The notes beneath the pieces are model-generated. The model saw only the letters and a list, made by a program, of their open reading frames with translations, did no database searches and was not told where the DNA came from. Below are positions 13,630-25,762 of a DNA stretch of 64,000 nucleotides, in pieces. The DNA is from Mucilaginibacter corticis. Its GTDB lineage: Bacteria > Bacteroidota > Bacteroidia > Sphingobacteriales > Sphingobacteriaceae. The position numbers were made by a program, and so were the translations under genes. Numbering within the stretch: the first letter of the stretch is position 1; every line of letters begins with the position of its first letter. The stretch is from the NCBI RefSeq assembly GCF_007558865.1, contig NZ_VLPK01000002.1, positions 62,001 through 126,000 on the forward strand. Direction: 5' to 3'.

Positions 13630-14148
13630 ATGAATAAAGAAGAAAAACACGACCTTGTTCTTGCCCTCACTGAACAAATGAAGGAATACGGTAATTTTTA
13701 TATTACTGATACTTCAGACTTAACGGTTGCAAAAATCAATGACATCCGTCGTAAATGTTTCGACAGCGATATCAAAATGCAGGTTGCAAAAAATAGCTTG
13801 ATCAAAAAAGCTATGGAAGCAGCAGGCGGTGATTACGCTGGTATATATGATGTATTAAAAGGTTCATCATCAATTCTTTTCTCAAAATCAGCAACTGCCC
13901 CGGCAAAGCTGATCAAACAGTTAAGAAAACAAGGTGACAAACCGGTTTTAAAAGCAGCATATATTGACTCGGCAATATTTATCGGCGACAACCAGATCGA
14001 TACCTTAACTAAATTGAAATCTAAGGAACAATTGATCGGTGAAGTTATCGGCTTACTGCAATCACCAGCGAAAAATGTTATCTCTGCACTGCAGTCAGGC
14101 GGAAATACATTGGCAGGATTAGTAAAAACATTACAAGAAAGAGGTTAA
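13630..14148 (+). CDS. rplJ: 50S ribosomal protein uL10
   Basis: 172 residues, the scaffold of the stalk that binds L12 dimers on its C-terminal helix. The N-terminal rRNA-binding part is KEEKHDLVLALTEQMKEYGNFYITDTSDLTVAKINDIRRKC, and the conserved VAKNSLIKKAM motif follows. The C-terminal helix (VISALQSGGNTLAGLVKTLQERG) is the L12 docking site. Only 2 nt separate it from rplA, so the classical long L10 leader is absent here. Confidence 0.97.
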   Translation: MNKEEKHDLVLALTEQMKEYGNFYITDTSDLTVAKINDIRRKCFDSDIKMQVAKNSLIKKAMEAAGGDYAGIYDVLKGSSSILFSKSATAPAKLIKQLRKQGDKPVLKAAYIDSAIFIGDNQIDTLTKLKSKEQLIGEVIGLLQSPAKNVISALQSGGNTLAGLVKTLQERG

Positions 14149-14208
14149 TTCAAACACCTTAAAGTTTGATCATTAAAAACAAAGCATTAAAGTAAAAAAT
14201 ATAATAAA

Positions 14209-14592
14209 ATGGCGGATTTAAAAGCATTTGCTGAACAGTTAGTTAACTTGACAGTAAAAGAAGTAAACGAATTAGCTCAGATCTTAAAAGACGAGTATGG
14301 CATTGAGCCTGCTGCTGCAGCTGTTGCTGTTGCTGCTGCTCCAGCTGGTGGCGATGACGCTCCTGCTGCTGCTGCTGAACAAACAGCATTTGACGTTATC
14401 CTGAAAGAAGCAGGTGGCTCAAAATTAGCTGTTGTTAAATTAGTAAAAGACTTAACCGGTTTAGGTTTGAAAGAAGCAAAAGATCTTGTTGACGGTGCAC
14501 CAAAAGAAGTTAAAACTGGCGTATCTAAAGAAGAAGCACAGTCTCTTAAAACTCAATTAGAAGAAGCCGGAGCGGTAGTTGAGGTTAAATAA
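14209..14592 (+). CDS. rplL: 50S ribosomal protein bL12 (L7/L12)
   Basis: 127 residues: N-terminal dimerisation domain ([34 protein letters not shown]), an unusually alanine-rich hinge (about residues 35-62), and the C-terminal domain that contacts elongation factors ([42 protein letters not shown]). It is present in several copies per ribosome. It is followed by an 11-bp hairpin at 14618-14643. Confidence 0.98.
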   Translation: MADLKAFAEQLVNLTVKEVNELAQILKDEYGIEPAAAAVAVAAAPAGGDDAPAAAAEQTAFDVILKEAGGSKLAVVKLVKDLTGLGLKEAKDLVDGAPKEVKTGVSKEEAQSLKTQLEEAGAVVEVK

Positions 14593-14617
14593 GTTAACCA
14601 CAATACTCATAGCATCA

Positions 14618-14643
14618 GACTCCGACCATATTTGGTCGGGGTC
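14618..14643 (+). terminator. Attenuator-like hairpin between rplL and rpoB
   Basis: GACTCCGACCA (14618-14628) pairs with TGGTCGGGGTC (14633-14643): 11 bp with one G-U and a 4-nt loop. There is no clear U-run, so it probably attenuates or marks an RNase cut, as between rplL and rpoB in other bacteria. Confidence 0.6.
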
Positions 14644-14659
14644 TATTGCTGTTTATAAA

Positions 14660-14760
14660 GGTTTGATTACAGATTTGAGCTATTAGAAGCGGGCGTTTAG
14701 CAAGGCGATCTTGTTTAAGCATCATCTCAAATCTCATATCTCAAATCTCATAGTCTACAC
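14660..14760. repeat. Iterated-word spacer before rpoB
   Basis: ATCTCAAATCTCAT occurs twice in perfect tandem (14724-14737 and 14738-14751). Upstream, AGATTTGAG (14671-14679) is complementary to CTCAAATCT inside the repeat, so the spacer can fold. Confidence 0.6.
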
Positions 14761-14791
14761 AAGTTTATTAATAAACTAAAATTAAAATACC

Positions 14792-17700
14792 TTGGCAAAC
14801 AAAAAAGCACAAAGAGTAAACTTTGCAACCAGCAGAAAGGTACTTGATTACCCCGATTTTCTGGATGTGCAGTTGCAATCTTTCCAGGAATTTTTTCAAT
14901 TAGAAACTACTTCAGACAACCGTCACAAAGAAGGCTTGTTTAAAGTGTTTGCCGAAAACTTTCCAATTTCAGATTCAAGAAACATCTTCGTCCTGGAGTT
15001 TCTTGATTATTTTATTGATCCGCCACGTTATGATATACGCGAGTGTATTGAGCGCGGGTTAACTTACAGCGTGCCGTTAAAAGCAAAACTTCGCTTGTCT
15101 TGTAATGATGCCGAGCACGAAGATTTTGAAACAATTGTTCAGGATGTGTATTTGGGAACTATCCCTTACATGACACCTAAAGGAACATTTGTTATTAACG
15201 GTGCAGAACGTGTAATTGTATCACAACTACACCGTTCGCCGGGTGTGTTCTTTGGCCAGAGCCGTCACACCAACGGTACCAAGTTATACTCTGCCCGTGT
15301 TATCCCGTTCAAGGGTTCATGGATTGAGTTTGCTACAGACGTTAACAACGTAATGTATGCTTACATTGACCGTAAAAAGAAATTCCCGGTAACAACTTTG
15401 CTTCGTGCCATCGGTTATGATTCTGATAAAGACATATTAGAGTTATTTGAACTGGCAGACGAGGTTAAGGTTAGTAAATCAGGTCTTAAAAAATTCATCG
15501 GCCGTAAACTGGCTGCAAGGGTTTTAAAGAAATGGGTTGAGGATTTTGTGGATGAGGATACCGGTGAAGTTGTTTCTATTGACCGTAACGAAATTATCCT
15601 GGAGCGTGAAACCGTGCTTGAAGATGATCACATTGACATGATCATTGATGCCGGTGTTAAAACCATCATCCTGAACAAGGAAGATGCTGCTACCAGCGGT
15701 GATTACACTATTATATACAATACCTTACAAAAGGATACTTCAAACTCAGAGAAAGAAGCGGTTGAGCATATCTACCGTCAATTACGTAACGCTGAACCAC
15801 CTGATGAGGAAACTGCTCGTGGTATCATCGATCGTTTATTCTTCTCTGACAAACGTTATGACCTTGGTGATGTGGGCAGGTACCGCATTAACCGTAAGTT
15901 GAAACTGAGCACATCAGAAGAAACTAAGGTTTTAACTAAACAGGATATCATTGCGATAGTTAAATATCTGATCAAATTAATCAACTCAAAAGCCGAGGTG
16001 GATGATATTGATCACTTGTCAAATCGTCGCGTACGTACTGTAGGTGAGCAATTATATGCTCAGTTTGGTGTTGGTTTAGCACGTATGGCACGTACCATCC
16101 GTGAGCGTATGAATATCCGTGACAACGAGGTATTTACACCAACCGACCTGATCAACGCACGTACATTATCATCTGTGATCAACTCGTTCTTCGGAACAAA
16201 CCAGTTATCACAGTTCATGGATCAAACCAATCCACTGGCAGAGATTACGCACAAGCGTCGTCTGTCAGCCTTAGGGCCCGGTGGTCTGTCTCGTGAGCGT
16301 GCAGGTTTCGAGGTTCGTGACGTTCACTACACCCACTACGGTAGGTTGTGTACTATCGAAACTCCTGAAGGACCTAACATTGGTTTGATATCATCACTTT
16401 GCGTACATGCTAAGATCAATAACTTAGGCTTTATCGAAACTCCATACAAACGTGTGGTTAACGGTAAAGTACAGGTACAGGAAGAGGTTATCTATTTATC
16501 AGCCGAGGATGAAGACGGCAAAACTATAGGCCAGGCAAACGCTGTTTATGATGATAAAGGCGAATTTGCTACACCAAAAGTTAAAGCCCGTTTTGAAGGT
16601 GATTTCCCTATCATTGAGCCTGAAAGATTAGATTTGATGGACATTGCGCCAAACCAGATCACGTCTATTGCGGCATCATTGATCCCGTTCCTTGAGCATG
16701 ATGATGCTAACCGTGCCCTGATGGGTTCAAACATGCAGCGCCAGGCAGTGCCTTTATTGCGCCCTGAGTCGCCGATTGTTGGTACCGGATTAGAAGGCCG
16801 TGTTGCAAAAGATTCACGTACGCTGATCAATGCCGAAGGTGATGGCGTTGTTGAGTATGTGGATGCAAACCAGATAGTAATTAAATATGATCGTGACGAA
16901 TTGGACCGTTTGGTTTCTTTCGAAGGCGATTCAAAAAGCTATATCTTAACTAAGTTTAAGAAAACCAACCAAAGCACAACTATTAACTTGAAGCCAATTG
17001 TTAAAAAAGGCGAAAGAGTTGAAAAAGGGCAAGTGCTTTGCGAGGGCTATGCAACTCAGGATGGCGAGTTAGCCTTAGGCCGTAACCTTAAAGTGGCATT
17101 CATGCCTTGGCAGGGTTATAACTTTGAGGATGCGATCGTTATTTCTGAGCGTGTAGTATCTCAGGATATCTTTACTTCATTGCACGTTGAAGAGTTTGAA
17201 TTAGAAGTACGTGATACCAAACGTGGTGAAGAAGAGTTAACTCCGGATATCCCTAACGTATCAGAAGAAGCTACTAAAGACCTTGACGAAGACGGTATCA
17301 TCCGTGTTGGTGCTGAGGTTAAAGAAGGCGACATCCTGATCGGTAAGATCACCCCTAAAGGTGAGTCTGACCCATCGCCGGAAGAGAAATTATTACGTGC
17401 CATATTTGGTGATAAAGCAGGTGACGTTAAAGACGCGTCATTAAAAACTCCGCCGTCTATCGCGGGTGTTGTAATTGATACCAAATTATTCTCACGTGCT
17501 AAGAAAACTACTAAGGCAGAAGAAAAAGCACAGATAGAAAGGCTTGATACTAAACATGAAAAAGCTGTAAAAGATCTTAAAAATACTTTGATCGAGAAGT
17601 TATTTGAGATTGTTAACGGTAAAACATCACAAGGCGTAAGCAATGTTTACAAAGAGCTACTGGTACCTAAAGGCGTTAAATTCACTCAAAAGATTTTAAC

Positions 17701-18595
17701 TGAGTTAAATTATGAAAACATCAACCCAACAAAATGGACAACTGATGATGACAAAAACGACCAGATAAAATTATTGCTTCATAACTATAACATTAAAGTT
17801 AATGAAGAACTGGGTGCTTACCGTCGTGATAAATTTGCTATCAGCGTAGGTGATGAGCTTCCATCTGGTATCGTACAAATGGCTAAAGTTTATATCGCTA
17901 AAAAGCGTAAGCTTAAAGTAGGTGATAAAATGGCAGGCCGTCACGGTAACAAAGGTATCGTAGCGCGTATTGTACGTGACGAGGATATGCCTTTCTTAGA
18001 AGACGGAACACCGGTTGATATTGTGTTGAACCCGCTGGGTGTACCTTCACGTATGAACCTTGGTCAGATCTATGAAACTGTATTAGGCTGGGCAGGTAAA
18101 GAACTGGGCATTAAATTCGCGACCCCGATTTTTGATGGTGCAAGCCATGAAGAAGTTGAGGAGTGGGTTAAAAAAGCCGGTATCCCTGAGTCAGGCCGTA
18201 CATACTTATATAATGGTTTAACCGGTGATCGTTTTGATCAGCAAACCACTGTAGGTATTATCTACATGCTTAAACTGGGCCACATGGTTGACGATAAGAT
18301 GCACGCGCGTTCTATCGGGCCATACTCATTGATTACACAACAGCCATTGGGTGGTAAAGCCCAGTTTGGTGGTCAGCGTTTTGGTGAGATGGAGGTTTGG
18401 GCATTAGAAGCATTTGGTGCATCAAATATCCTGCAGGAAATATTAACCGTTAAATCGGATGATGTTGTTGGCCGTGCCAAAACTTATGAGGCTATTGTTA
18501 AAGGTGAAAACCTGCCAACGCCTTCAGTTCCTGAATCATTCAATGTATTGGTTCATGAATTAAGAGGTTTAGGTCTGGATATCACTTTAGAATAA
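14792..18595 (+). CDS. rpoB: DNA-directed RNA polymerase subunit beta
   Basis: 1267 residues, complete. It starts at a TTG codon ([31 protein letters not shown]), the normal beta N-terminus in Bacteroidota; no in-frame ATG lies nearby. The rifampicin-binding region ([47 protein letters not shown]) has the wild-type residues for clusters I and II, so no resistance change is visible. The C-terminal [14 protein letters not shown] and [22 protein letters not shown] motifs are intact. It belongs to the rplL-rpoB-rpoC operon. Confidence 0.99.
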   Translation: MANKKAQRVNFATSRKVLDYPDFLDVQLQSFQEFFQLETTSDNRHKEGLFKVFAENFPISDSRNIFVLEFLDYFIDPPRYDIRECIERGLTYSVPLKAKLRLSCNDAEHEDFETIVQDVYLGTIPYMTPKGTFVINGAERVIVSQLHRSPGVFFGQSRHTNGTKLYSARVIPFKGSWIEFATDVNNVMYAYIDRKKKFPVTTLLRAIGYDSDKDILELFELADEVKVSKSGLKKFIGRKLAARVLKKWVEDFVDEDTGEVVSIDRNEIILERETVLEDDHIDMIIDAGVKTIILNKEDAATSGDYTIIYNTLQKDTSNSEKEAVEHIYRQLRNAEPPDEETARGIIDRLFFSDKRYDLGDVGRYRINRKLKLSTSEETKVLTKQDIIAIVKYLIKLINSKAEVDDIDHLSNRRVRTVGEQLYAQFGVGLARMARTIRERMNIRDNEVFTPTDLINARTLSSVINSFFGTNQLSQFMDQTNPLAEITHKRRLSALGPGGLSRERAGFEVRDVHYTHYGRLCTIETPEGPNIGLISSLCVHAKINNLGFIETPYKRVVNGKVQVQEEVIYLSAEDEDGKTIGQANAVYDDKGEFATPKVKARFEGDFPIIEPERLDLMDIAPNQITSIAASLIPFLEHDDANRALMGSNMQRQAVPLLRPESPIVGTGLEGRVAKDSRTLINAEGDGVVEYVDANQIVIKYDRDELDRLVSFEGDSKSYILTKFKKTNQSTTINLKPIVKKGERVEKGQVLCEGYATQDGELALGRNLKVAFMPWQGYNFEDAIVISERVVSQDIFTSLHVEEFELEVRDTKRGEEELTPDIPNVSEEATKDLDEDGIIRVGAEVKEGDILIGKITPKGESDPSPEEKLLRAIFGDKAGDVKDASLKTPPSIAGVVIDTKLFSRAKKTTKAEEKAQIERLDTKHEKAVKDLKNTLIEKLFEIVNGKTSQGVSNVYKELLVPKGVKFTQKILTELNYENINPTKWTTDDDKNDQIKLLLHNYNIKVNEELGAYRRDKFAISVGDELPSGIVQMAKVYIAKKRKLKVGDKMAGRHGNKGIVARIVRDEDMPFLEDGTPVDIVLNPLGVPSRMNLGQIYETVLGWAGKELGIKFATPIFDGASHEEVEEWVKKAGIPESGRTYLYNGLTGDRFDQQTTVGIIYMLKLGHMVDDKMHARSIGPYSLITQQPLGGKAQFGGQRFGEMEVWALEAFGASNILQEILTVKSDDVVGRAKTYEAIVKGENLPTPSVPESFNVLVHELRGLGLDITLE

Positions 18596-18692
18596 TTATT
18601 GAATTATTGAGGGATTGAATTATTGAGTGATTCAATCCCTTCAATAAAATGAATTCAATCATTCAATAATTCAATTATTCAAAAATTAAAAC
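18596..18692. repeat. Iterated-word spacer between rpoB and rpoC
   Basis: GAATTATTGA-type words fill the gap. TGAGGGATTGAAT pairs with ATTCAATCCCTTCA, and further copies (TCAATCATTCAATAATTCAATTATTCAA) follow. The words are the same as in the tRNA spacers at 9621-9879. Confidence 0.55.
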
Positions 18693-18702
18693 AAAGGAGA
18701 CT

Positions 18703-21700
18703 ATGTCTTACAAAAAGGATAATAAAATCAAAAGTAATTTTACTACTATCACCATCAGCTTAGCTTCGCCAGAGGCTATTCTTGAGCGTTCAAGCGGTGA
18801 AGTTTTAAAACCCGAAACCATCAACTACAGGACCTATAAACCTGAGCGCGATGGTTTATTTTGCGAGCGTATTTTTGGTCCGGTTAAAGATTATGAGTGC
18901 CATTGCGGTAAATACAAACGTATCCGTTACAAGGGTATAGTTTGTGATCGTTGCGGTGTTGAAGTAACCGAGAAAAAAGTACGTCGTGAGCGTATGGGAC
19001 ACATTAATTTGGTGGTTCCGGTTGCTCACATCTGGTATTTCCGTTCGTTGCCAAATAAAATTGGTTACTTATTGGGCTTACCTACAAAGCGTCTTGATCT
19101 GATCATATATTATGAAAGATATGTAGTTATCCAGCCCGGTGTTAAAGAAAGTGACGGAATCAACAAAATGGATTTCCTTACTGAAGAAGAATACCTGGAT
19201 ATATTAGATACCCTTCCGAAAGAAAACCAATACCTTGACGATAAGGATCCTCAGAAATTTGTAGCCAAAATGGGTGCAGAAGCTCTGGAAGAATTATTAA
19301 AACGTATTGACCTTGACGAATTATCATTTAGCTTACGCCACCAGGCTGCTACCGAGACTTCACAACAACGTAAAAACGAAGCGTTAAAACGCTTACAGGT
19401 TGTTGAGGCTTTCCGTGGTGCAAAAACACGTATCGAGAATAACCCTGAGTGGATGATCGTTAAGATCGTTCCGGTTATCCCGCCGGAGTTGCGCCCGTTA
19501 GTACCTCTTGAAGGTGGCCGTTTTGCAACGTCAGATCTGAATGACCTTTACCGTCGTGTAATTATCCGTAACAACCGTTTAAAACGTTTGATCGAGATCA
19601 AAGCACCGGAGGTGATTTTACGTAACGAAAAACGTATGTTACAGGAAGCTGTAGACTCGTTATTTGATAACTCACGTAAAGTTAACGCGGTAAAAACTGA
19701 AGGTAACCGTGCATTGAAATCACTTTCAGACATCCTGAAAGGTAAACAAGGCCGTTTCCGTCAAAACTTATTGGGTAAACGTGTGGATTACTCTGCCCGT
19801 TCTGTAATTGTTGTAGGTCCTAACCTTAAATTACACGAGTGCGGTTTACCAAAAGATATGGCTGCCGAGCTGTTTAAACCATTTATCATTCGCAAGATGA
19901 TTGAGCGTGGTGTGGTTAAAACAGTAAAATCTGCTAAAAAGATAGTTGACCGTAAAGATCCGTTAGTATGGGATATCCTTGAAAACGTATTAAAAGGCCA
20001 CCCCGTATTATTAAACCGTGCACCTACGCTACACAGGTTAGGTATACAATCATTCCAGCCAAAACTGGTTGAAGGTAAAGCTATCCAACTGCACCCGTTA
20101 ACCTGTACCGCTTTCAACGCGGATTTTGACGGTGACCAGATGGCGGTACACGTACCACTGGGTAACGCGGCAATATTAGAGGCACAGGTATTAATGCTTG
20201 CGTCGCACAACATATTAAACCCTGCTAACGGAACACCTATTACCGTTCCATCACAGGACATGGTGCTTGGTTTGTACTACATAACCAAAGGCCGTAAAAC
20301 TGATGCTACCCGCGTTGTAAAAGGCGAAGGATTAACTTTCTACTCTTCTGAAGAAGTTATCATTGCTTATAACGAGAAAAAACTTGACCTGCACGCGTTC
20401 ATTAAAGTTAAAACTAACGTTAAAGAGCGTGATGGCAAGATAGTTAATAAAGTTATTGATACTACTGTAGGCCGTGTATTGTTCAATGAGCATGTACCTG
20501 CCGAGGTTGGTTATATCAATGAGCTATTGACTAAGAAATCATTACGTGATATTATTGGTGAAGTAGTAAAAATTACCGGTATGGCACGCGCTGCCCAGTT
20601 CCTTGATGATATTAAGGAATTAGGATTTAAAATGGCGTTCCAGGGTGGTTTATCATTTAACCTGAAGGATATCAATATCCCTGCAGAGAAAGTTACCTTA
20701 ATTGAAACTGCTTCTAAGCAAGTTGAAGAGGTAATGAGTAACTACAACATGGGTTTCATTACCAACAATGAGCGTTATAACCAAATTATCGATATCTGGA
20801 CCCGTATCAACAACCGCTTAACCGCGAATGTGATGGACATCCTGAGTAACGATAACCAGGGCTTCAACTCAGTTTACATGATGTTGGATTCAGGCGCGCG
20901 TGGTTCAAAAGAGCAGATCCGTCAGCTTGCAGGTATGCGTGGTTTGATGGCTAAGCCTCAAAAATCAGGTTCAGGTGGCGAGATCATTGAAAACCCGATC
21001 TTATCAAACTTTAAAGAAGGCCTGTCGGTATTAGAGTACTTTATCTCTACCCACGGTGCACGTAAAGGTTTGGCGGATACGGCGTTGAAAACGGCGGATG
21101 CGGGTTACTTAACCCGTCGTTTACATGACGTTGCGCAGGATATGATTGTTGGTATGGTTGATTGCGGTACTTTAAGAGGTATCTACACAACTGCATTAAA
21201 AGATAACGAGGATATTGTTGAACCATTATATGACCGTATCTTGGGCCGTACTTCATTACACGACGTGTTTGACCCTATTACTAACCAATTGTTAGTATCG
21301 GCAGGTCAGGACATCACTGAAGAAATTGGTAAAACAATTGAAAATTCGCCTTTAGAAGGTATTGAAATACGTTCGGTATTAACCTGCGAAAGCAAGCGTG
21401 GTGTTTGTGCACTATGCTACGGCCGTAACCTGGCAAGCGGTAAACGCGTGCAAAAAGGTGAGGCTGTTGGTGTAATTGCTGCACAGTCAATTGGTGAGCC
21501 GGGTACACAGTTAACGTTACGTACCTTCCACGTGGGTGGTACCGCGTCAAACATCGCGGCCGAGTCACAGATCAACGCTAAATTTGATGGTATCATCGAG
21601 TTTGAAAACGTTCGTACTGTAACTTACCAAACTGCTGAAGAAGGCGCTGTTGACGTAGTATTAGGTCGTTCTGGCGAGTTCCGTATTGTTGAAGAAGGAA

Positions 21701-22992
21701 GCAATAAAGTTATTGTTACCAACAACATACCTTACGGTTCATACTTATACATTAAAGACGGTAGCAAGATCAAACGTGGCGACCGTATCTGTTCATGGGA
21801 TCCGTACAACGCGGTTATCATATCAGAATTTGCAGGTGTTGCGCAGTTTGAAGCCGTATTAGAGGGTATCACTTTCCGTGAAGAATCTGACGAACAAACC
21901 GGTCACCGCGAAAAAGTTATCATCGATACAAGGGATAAAACTAAAAACCCTTCTATCCAGGTAACTGACGGTAAAGGAAATCTAATTAAAGGATATAACA
22001 TCCCTGTAGGCGCTCACATCGCTGTTGATGAAGGCGAGAAACTACAAACAGGACAGATCATTGCTAAAATACCTCGTTCAACAGGTAAAACAAGGGATAT
22101 CACCGGTGGTTTACCACGTGTAACAGAGTTATTTGAAGCACGTAACCCATCAAACCCTGCTGTAGTTACCGAGATTGACGGTGTTGTAACATTAGGTGGC
22201 GTTAAACGTGGTAATCGTGAGATCACCATCGAATCAAAAGACGGACAAGTTAAAAAATACCTAGTTCCATTGTCTAAACACATCCTTGTACAGGATAATG
22301 ACTTTGTTAAAGCCGGTATGCCATTGTCTGATGGTTCAATATCTCCTGCCGACATCCTGGCTATTAAAGGCCCTGCTGCGGTGCAAGAGTACCTGGTTAA
22401 CGGTATTCAGGAAGTTTACCGTTTACAAGGTGTGAAGATCAATGATAAACACTTCGAGGTTATCGTTCACCAAATGATGCAGAAAGTGTCTATCGAAGAT
22501 GCAGGCGATACCCGTTTCTTAGAAAAAGAAGCTGTTGACAGCTGGGATTTCATGCTGGAAAATGATGACATCTTTGACAAAAAGGTGGTTACAGATCCGG
22601 GAGATTCAAACACGCTTAAAGCAGGCCAGATAGTTTCTGTAAGAAAATTGAGAGACGAAAACTCAGTTTTAAAACGCAGAGACATGAAGCTTGTTGAAGT
22701 GCGTGATGCTATAGCAGCTACCTCAAGCCCAATGTTGCAAGGTATTACCAGGGCATCATTAGGTACTAAATCGTTCATATCTGCAGCATCGTTCCAGGAA
22801 ACTACCAAGGTTCTTAACGAGGCAGCCATTGCAGGTAAGAAAGATAGCATGCTTGGCTTGAAAGAAAACGTTATTGTTGGTCACTTAATTCCGTCAGGAA
22901 CAGGTTTACGCGAATACGAAAATATCCGTGTAGGTTCTCAGGAAGAATTTGATCGCTTAATGGCTTCAAAAGCTGAAGAAGTAGAAGCTTAA
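18703..22992 (+). CDS. rpoC: DNA-directed RNA polymerase subunit beta'
   Basis: 1429 residues, complete. The N-terminal zinc finger is [24 protein letters not shown], the catalytic loop is [12 protein letters not shown] (three Mg-binding Asp), and the second zinc site is [16 protein letters not shown]. Bridge helix and trigger loop sequences ([28 protein letters not shown]) are intact. An AAAGGAG motif 4 nt before the ATG is one of the few Shine-Dalgarno-like sequences in the window. A strong terminator follows at 23020-23055. Confidence 0.99.
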   Translation: MSYKKDNKIKSNFTTITISLASPEAILERSSGEVLKPETINYRTYKPERDGLFCERIFGPVKDYECHCGKYKRIRYKGIVCDRCGVEVTEKKVRRERMGHINLVVPVAHIWYFRSLPNKIGYLLGLPTKRLDLIIYYERYVVIQPGVKESDGINKMDFLTEEEYLDILDTLPKENQYLDDKDPQKFVAKMGAEALEELLKRIDLDELSFSLRHQAATETSQQRKNEALKRLQVVEAFRGAKTRIENNPEWMIVKIVPVIPPELRPLVPLEGGRFATSDLNDLYRRVIIRNNRLKRLIEIKAPEVILRNEKRMLQEAVDSLFDNSRKVNAVKTEGNRALKSLSDILKGKQGRFRQNLLGKRVDYSARSVIVVGPNLKLHECGLPKDMAAELFKPFIIRKMIERGVVKTVKSAKKIVDRKDPLVWDILENVLKGHPVLLNRAPTLHRLGIQSFQPKLVEGKAIQLHPLTCTAFNADFDGDQMAVHVPLGNAAILEAQVLMLASHNILNPANGTPITVPSQDMVLGLYYITKGRKTDATRVVKGEGLTFYSSEEVIIAYNEKKLDLHAFIKVKTNVKERDGKIVNKVIDTTVGRVLFNEHVPAEVGYINELLTKKSLRDIIGEVVKITGMARAAQFLDDIKELGFKMAFQGGLSFNLKDINIPAEKVTLIETASKQVEEVMSNYNMGFITNNERYNQIIDIWTRINNRLTANVMDILSNDNQGFNSVYMMLDSGARGSKEQIRQLAGMRGLMAKPQKSGSGGEIIENPILSNFKEGLSVLEYFISTHGARKGLADTALKTADAGYLTRRLHDVAQDMIVGMVDCGTLRGIYTTALKDNEDIVEPLYDRILGRTSLHDVFDPITNQLLVSAGQDITEEIGKTIENSPLEGIEIRSVLTCESKRGVCALCYGRNLASGKRVQKGEAVGVIAAQSIGEPGTQLTLRTFHVGGTASNIAAESQINAKFDGIIEFENVRTVTYQTAEEGAVDVVLGRSGEFRIVEEGSNKVIVTNNIPYGSYLYIKDGSKIKRGDRICSWDPYNAVIISEFAGVAQFEAVLEGITFREESDEQTGHREKVIIDTRDKTKNPSIQVTDGKGNLIKGYNIPVGAHIAVDEGEKLQTGQIIAKIPRSTGKTRDITGGLPRVTELFEARNPSNPAVVTEIDGVVTLGGVKRGNREITIESKDGQVKKYLVPLSKHILVQDNDFVKAGMPLSDGSISPADILAIKGPAAVQEYLVNGIQEVYRLQGVKINDKHFEVIVHQMMQKVSIEDAGDTRFLEKEAVDSWDFMLENDDIFDKKVVTDPGDSNTLKAGQIVSVRKLRDENSVLKRRDMKLVEVRDAIAATSSPMLQGITRASLGTKSFISAASFQETTKVLNEAAIAGKKDSMLGLKENVIVGHLIPSGTGLREYENIRVGSQEEFDRLMASKAEEVEA

Positions 22993-23019
22993 TCAGCATA
23001 AGCAAATAATAAAATTAGC

Positions 23020-23055
23020 AAGCCTTCCGCAAAACGGAAGGCTTTTGCTATTTTT
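23020..23055 (+). terminator. Terminator after rpoC
   Basis: AGCCTTCCG, loop CAAAA, CGGAAGGCT (23021-23029 with 23035-23043), then a T-rich run. It ends the ribosomal protein-rpoBC operon a few bases before the next start codon at 23061. Confidence 0.85.
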
Positions 23056-23060
23056 ACACT

Positions 23061-23372
23061 ATGGAAGAACAAAACGAAAATCAATTGAATATTGAGCTTT
23101 CTGAAGAAATTGCAGAAGGTATTTATTCAAATCTTGCAATTATAACCCACTCAAACCAGGAGTTTGTACTTGATTTTATCAGGATAATGCCCGGTACCCC
23201 AAAAGCTAAAGTAAAATCACGCATCATTATTACTCCTGAGCATGCCAAAAGATTATTAACTGCGCTTGAGGATAATATTGAAAAGTATGAGGCCGCTAAT
23301 GGCCGTATTAAAATACAGCAAGATCCGTCATCATTCCCCATGAACTTTGGTGGCACAATGGGACAAGCATAA
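23061..23372 (+). CDS. DUF3467 domain protein
   Basis: 103 residues. The sequence NIELSEEIAEGIYSNLAIITHSNQEFVLDFIRIMPGTPKAKVKSRIIITPEHAKRLLTALEDNI matches the DUF3467 family, small conserved proteins of unknown function found next to rpoC or in tRNA/ribosome neighbourhoods of Bacteroidota. A short Pro/Gly/Met-rich tail follows. There are no membrane segments or cysteines. It begins only 18 bp after the rpoC terminator stem, with no Shine-Dalgarno, so it is probably expressed by read-through. Confidence 0.88.
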   Translation: MEEQNENQLNIELSEEIAEGIYSNLAIITHSNQEFVLDFIRIMPGTPKAKVKSRIIITPEHAKRLLTALEDNIEKYEAANGRIKIQQDPSSFPMNFGGTMGQA

Positions 23373-23441
23373 ACTGCATATCGTTTTTCGTGCCGAATTA
23401 ACGATATTTGCATTTTATTTTTAATCTATCTAAAACCAAAG

Positions 23442-24407
23442 ATGCCCCAATTCAATTTTCCTGAGCATAAAAAAGCAAGAATTTGTGTAATAGGCGATAT
23501 CATGATCGACCATTATATCAATGGTTCGTGTGATCGTATTTCGCCCGAAGCACCTGTACAGGTTGTTGATGTTACCGGCGAATTTTACAGCCTGGGCGGT
23601 GCGGGTAATGTGCTGAAAAACTTACAGGCATTTGGCGCCCAGGGCTCGCTCATTAGCCTTAATGGCAATGATGATACAAGCGCCATTGTAGTAGATGAAT
23701 TGGAAAAACTGAATCCGGGTTTTTATGAACTGATAAAAGACAATAACCGTCGTACAACCATAAAAACACGTGTAAGTGTAAACCGCCACCAGTTGATCCG
23801 TTTAGATAAAGAAGATAAGTTTTATTGCAGCGACGAGATAGCAGACGAGATCTACCAGTCGTTAGAAGCAAAGATCATGGAAATAGATGCGGTAATATTA
23901 TCTGATTATTGTAAAGGTGCGTTGAGCTCATACCTGGTAGATAAGATCATAAAACTATGCAATGGACATAATGTAAGCACCATTGTCGATTCAAAGTATA
24001 AGGATCTGTCAAAGTATCGCAATGCTACCCTGATCAAACCTAATAAAAAAGAAGCGTCATTGGCATCAGGAATAAATATTGTTGATGATGTTACGCTTGA
24101 ACAAGCCTGTAAAAAAATTGCGGATGTTACAGCCTGTAAAACGGTGGTTGTTACCCTGTCAGAAGATGGCATTGCAATCTACAGCAACGGCAAGCTTGAT
24201 AAAAAGCCGACAAAGGCACTTGATGTTTTTGATGTAACCGGTGCCGGCGATACGGTAGTTGCCGCATTAAGTTTTGCATTAGCCAATAGTCTGTCAATAT
24301 CCCAGGCTTGCGATTTTGCAAACAGCGCTGCTGCGATTGTAGTGGCCAAGTTTGGCAGTGCCGTGGCAACGCTGGACGAAATTAACAATCTGAATAACAA
24401 CAAATAA
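23442..24407 (+). CDS. rfaE1: D-glycero-beta-D-manno-heptose-7-phosphate kinase-type PfkB carbohydrate kinase
   Basis: A 321-residue PfkB/ribokinase-family sugar kinase resembling the RfaE N-domain (HldA), which phosphorylates heptose-7-phosphate at C1 for ADP-heptose synthesis. Visible features are [24 protein letters not shown], the [15 protein letters not shown] segment, [13 protein letters not shown], and the C-terminal anion-hole/catalytic motif [13 protein letters not shown]. The adenylyltransferase (RfaE2) half is absent. It overlaps the following fcl gene by one base (TAATG), so the two are translationally coupled. The kinase role is firm, the exact substrate less so. Confidence 0.85.
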   Translation: MPQFNFPEHKKARICVIGDIMIDHYINGSCDRISPEAPVQVVDVTGEFYSLGGAGNVLKNLQAFGAQGSLISLNGNDDTSAIVVDELEKLNPGFYELIKDNNRRTTIKTRVSVNRHQLIRLDKEDKFYCSDEIADEIYQSLEAKIMEIDAVILSDYCKGALSSYLVDKIIKLCNGHNVSTIVDSKYKDLSKYRNATLIKPNKKEASLASGINIVDDVTLEQACKKIADVTACKTVVVTLSEDGIAIYSNGKLDKKPTKALDVFDVTGAGDTVVAALSFALANSLSISQACDFANSAAAIVVAKFGSAVATLDEINNLNNNK

Positions 24408-25348
24408 TGGAAAAGGCTTCCAAAATATATATAGCCGGTCATCGGGGGATGGTAGGTTCGGCAATTTACCGTAAACTACAAAAAGAAGGATTTACCAATA
24501 TTATCACCCGTGTATCAGCTGACCTTGACCTGCGCAACCAGCAAGACGTAGCTGATTTTTTTGCACAGGAAAAACCAGAATACGTGTTTTTAGCGGCGGC
24601 TAAGGTTGGCGGTATTGTAGCAAACAATACTTACCGGGCCGATTTTTTGTATGAGAACCTGCAAATCCAGAATAATGTTATCCATTCATCATATGTTAAC
24701 GGCGTAAAAAAGTTGATGTTTTTAGGTTCAAGCTGCATTTATCCAAAGCTTGCTCCCCAGCCGCTTAAAGAAGAATACCTGCTCACCGGTTTACTTGAAG
24801 AAACTAACGAACCCTACGCTATTGCGAAAATCGCCGGGATAAAAATGTGCGATGCTTACAGGGCACAATATGGTTGTAACTATATATCAGTAATGCCTAC
24901 TAATCTTTACGGTTATAATGACAATTATCACCCGCAAAACTCGCATGTACTACCTGCTTTGATCCGCAGGTTTCATGAAGCAAAAGAACAAGGGTTTGAA
25001 ACAGTAACCATTTGGGGAACCGGAACGCCCAAACGTGAATTTTTATTTGCAGATGATTTAGCAGAAGCTTGTTATTTTTTAATGAAAACTTATGATGCAC
25101 CTGGCCTTATAAACATAGGGACAGGTGAAGATCTGTCAATCAAAGATCTAGCTCTCCTTATCAAAAAAATTATTGGATATACAGGCGAAATTAAATTTGA
25201 CACCTCTAAGAGCGATGGTACACCAAGAAAATTAATGGATGTTAGTAAACTGCATGATAAAGGATGGAAACATACAATTGAATTAGAGGATGGGATAAGA
25301 TTGGCTTATCATGATTTTTTGGTGAATGAAAATACACGCATTGCATAA
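24407..25348 (+). CDS. fcl: GDP-L-fucose synthase (copy 1)
   Basis: 313 residues, an extended SDR that epimerises and reduces GDP-4-keto-6-deoxymannose to GDP-L-fucose. The NADP-binding motif [10 protein letters not shown] is at residues 12-21, LAAAKVGGI follows the fourth strand, and the active site has GSSCIYP and the Tyr-x3-Lys of [27 protein letters not shown] and [14 protein letters not shown] are typical of Fcl. A second Fcl-like gene lies at 34262-35206. gmd, which makes the substrate, is not in the window. Confidence 0.9.
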   Translation: MEKASKIYIAGHRGMVGSAIYRKLQKEGFTNIITRVSADLDLRNQQDVADFFAQEKPEYVFLAAAKVGGIVANNTYRADFLYENLQIQNNVIHSSYVNGVKKLMFLGSSCIYPKLAPQPLKEEYLLTGLLEETNEPYAIAKIAGIKMCDAYRAQYGCNYISVMPTNLYGYNDNYHPQNSHVLPALIRRFHEAKEQGFETVTIWGTGTPKREFLFADDLAEACYFLMKTYDAPGLINIGTGEDLSIKDLALLIKKIIGYTGEIKFDTSKSDGTPRKLMDVSKLHDKGWKHTIELEDGIRLAYHDFLVNENTRIA

Positions 25349-25472
25349 CCCAAAAAAGCTACAGATACTGTTTAACTAGTTATAAAAAAGCTTTTATTCA
25401 GAGATTATAAATCGGAAGCCTGTTTGTTGATTAAAAATATATCTTTGTAATTTATCTCTTGAGTCAAGAATA

Positions 25473-25709
25473 ATGTTTGATCAACAACCAAATCAATCAC
25501 CTAAACTTTTTCAAAACCTTGAAGATATACTAATAGCTGTCATTGATTTGGAATATATTTATTTGAATCTGGCAGTTAGGTTTACGAATAAATATAACGT
25601 AAATAGCTTTGGTACTAAACAAAGCCGTATTAATGAATTAAAAGCAACTGTACTTCAAATTTCTCATTACCAATCAGCTAAATTTGATTGTTATTATAAT
25701 GTATTTTAA
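25473..25709 (+). CDS. Small hypothetical protein
   Basis: An open frame of 78 codons (MFDQQPNQSPKLFQNLEDILIAVIDLEYIYLNL...) in the 414-bp gap between fcl and the Wza-like gene. A perfect -7 element TATCTTTG at 25440-25447 lies 25 nt before it, without a good -33. The composition is plausible but the family is unknown. The same -7 element could instead drive the polysaccharide genes. Confidence 0.35.
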   Translation: MFDQQPNQSPKLFQNLEDILIAVIDLEYIYLNLAVRFTNKYNVNSFGTKQSRINELKATVLQISHYQSAKFDCYYNVF

Positions 25710-25762
25710 TTAAAATATAAACCTGTTTGCGAATGCTATTGGCATAGTGTAATAAAAATTAA

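Noticed and set aside
14592..14792. Complete terminator between rplL and rpoB
   Set aside because: The hairpin lacks a U-run and rplL-rpoB are normally cotranscribed; it is called attenuator-like.
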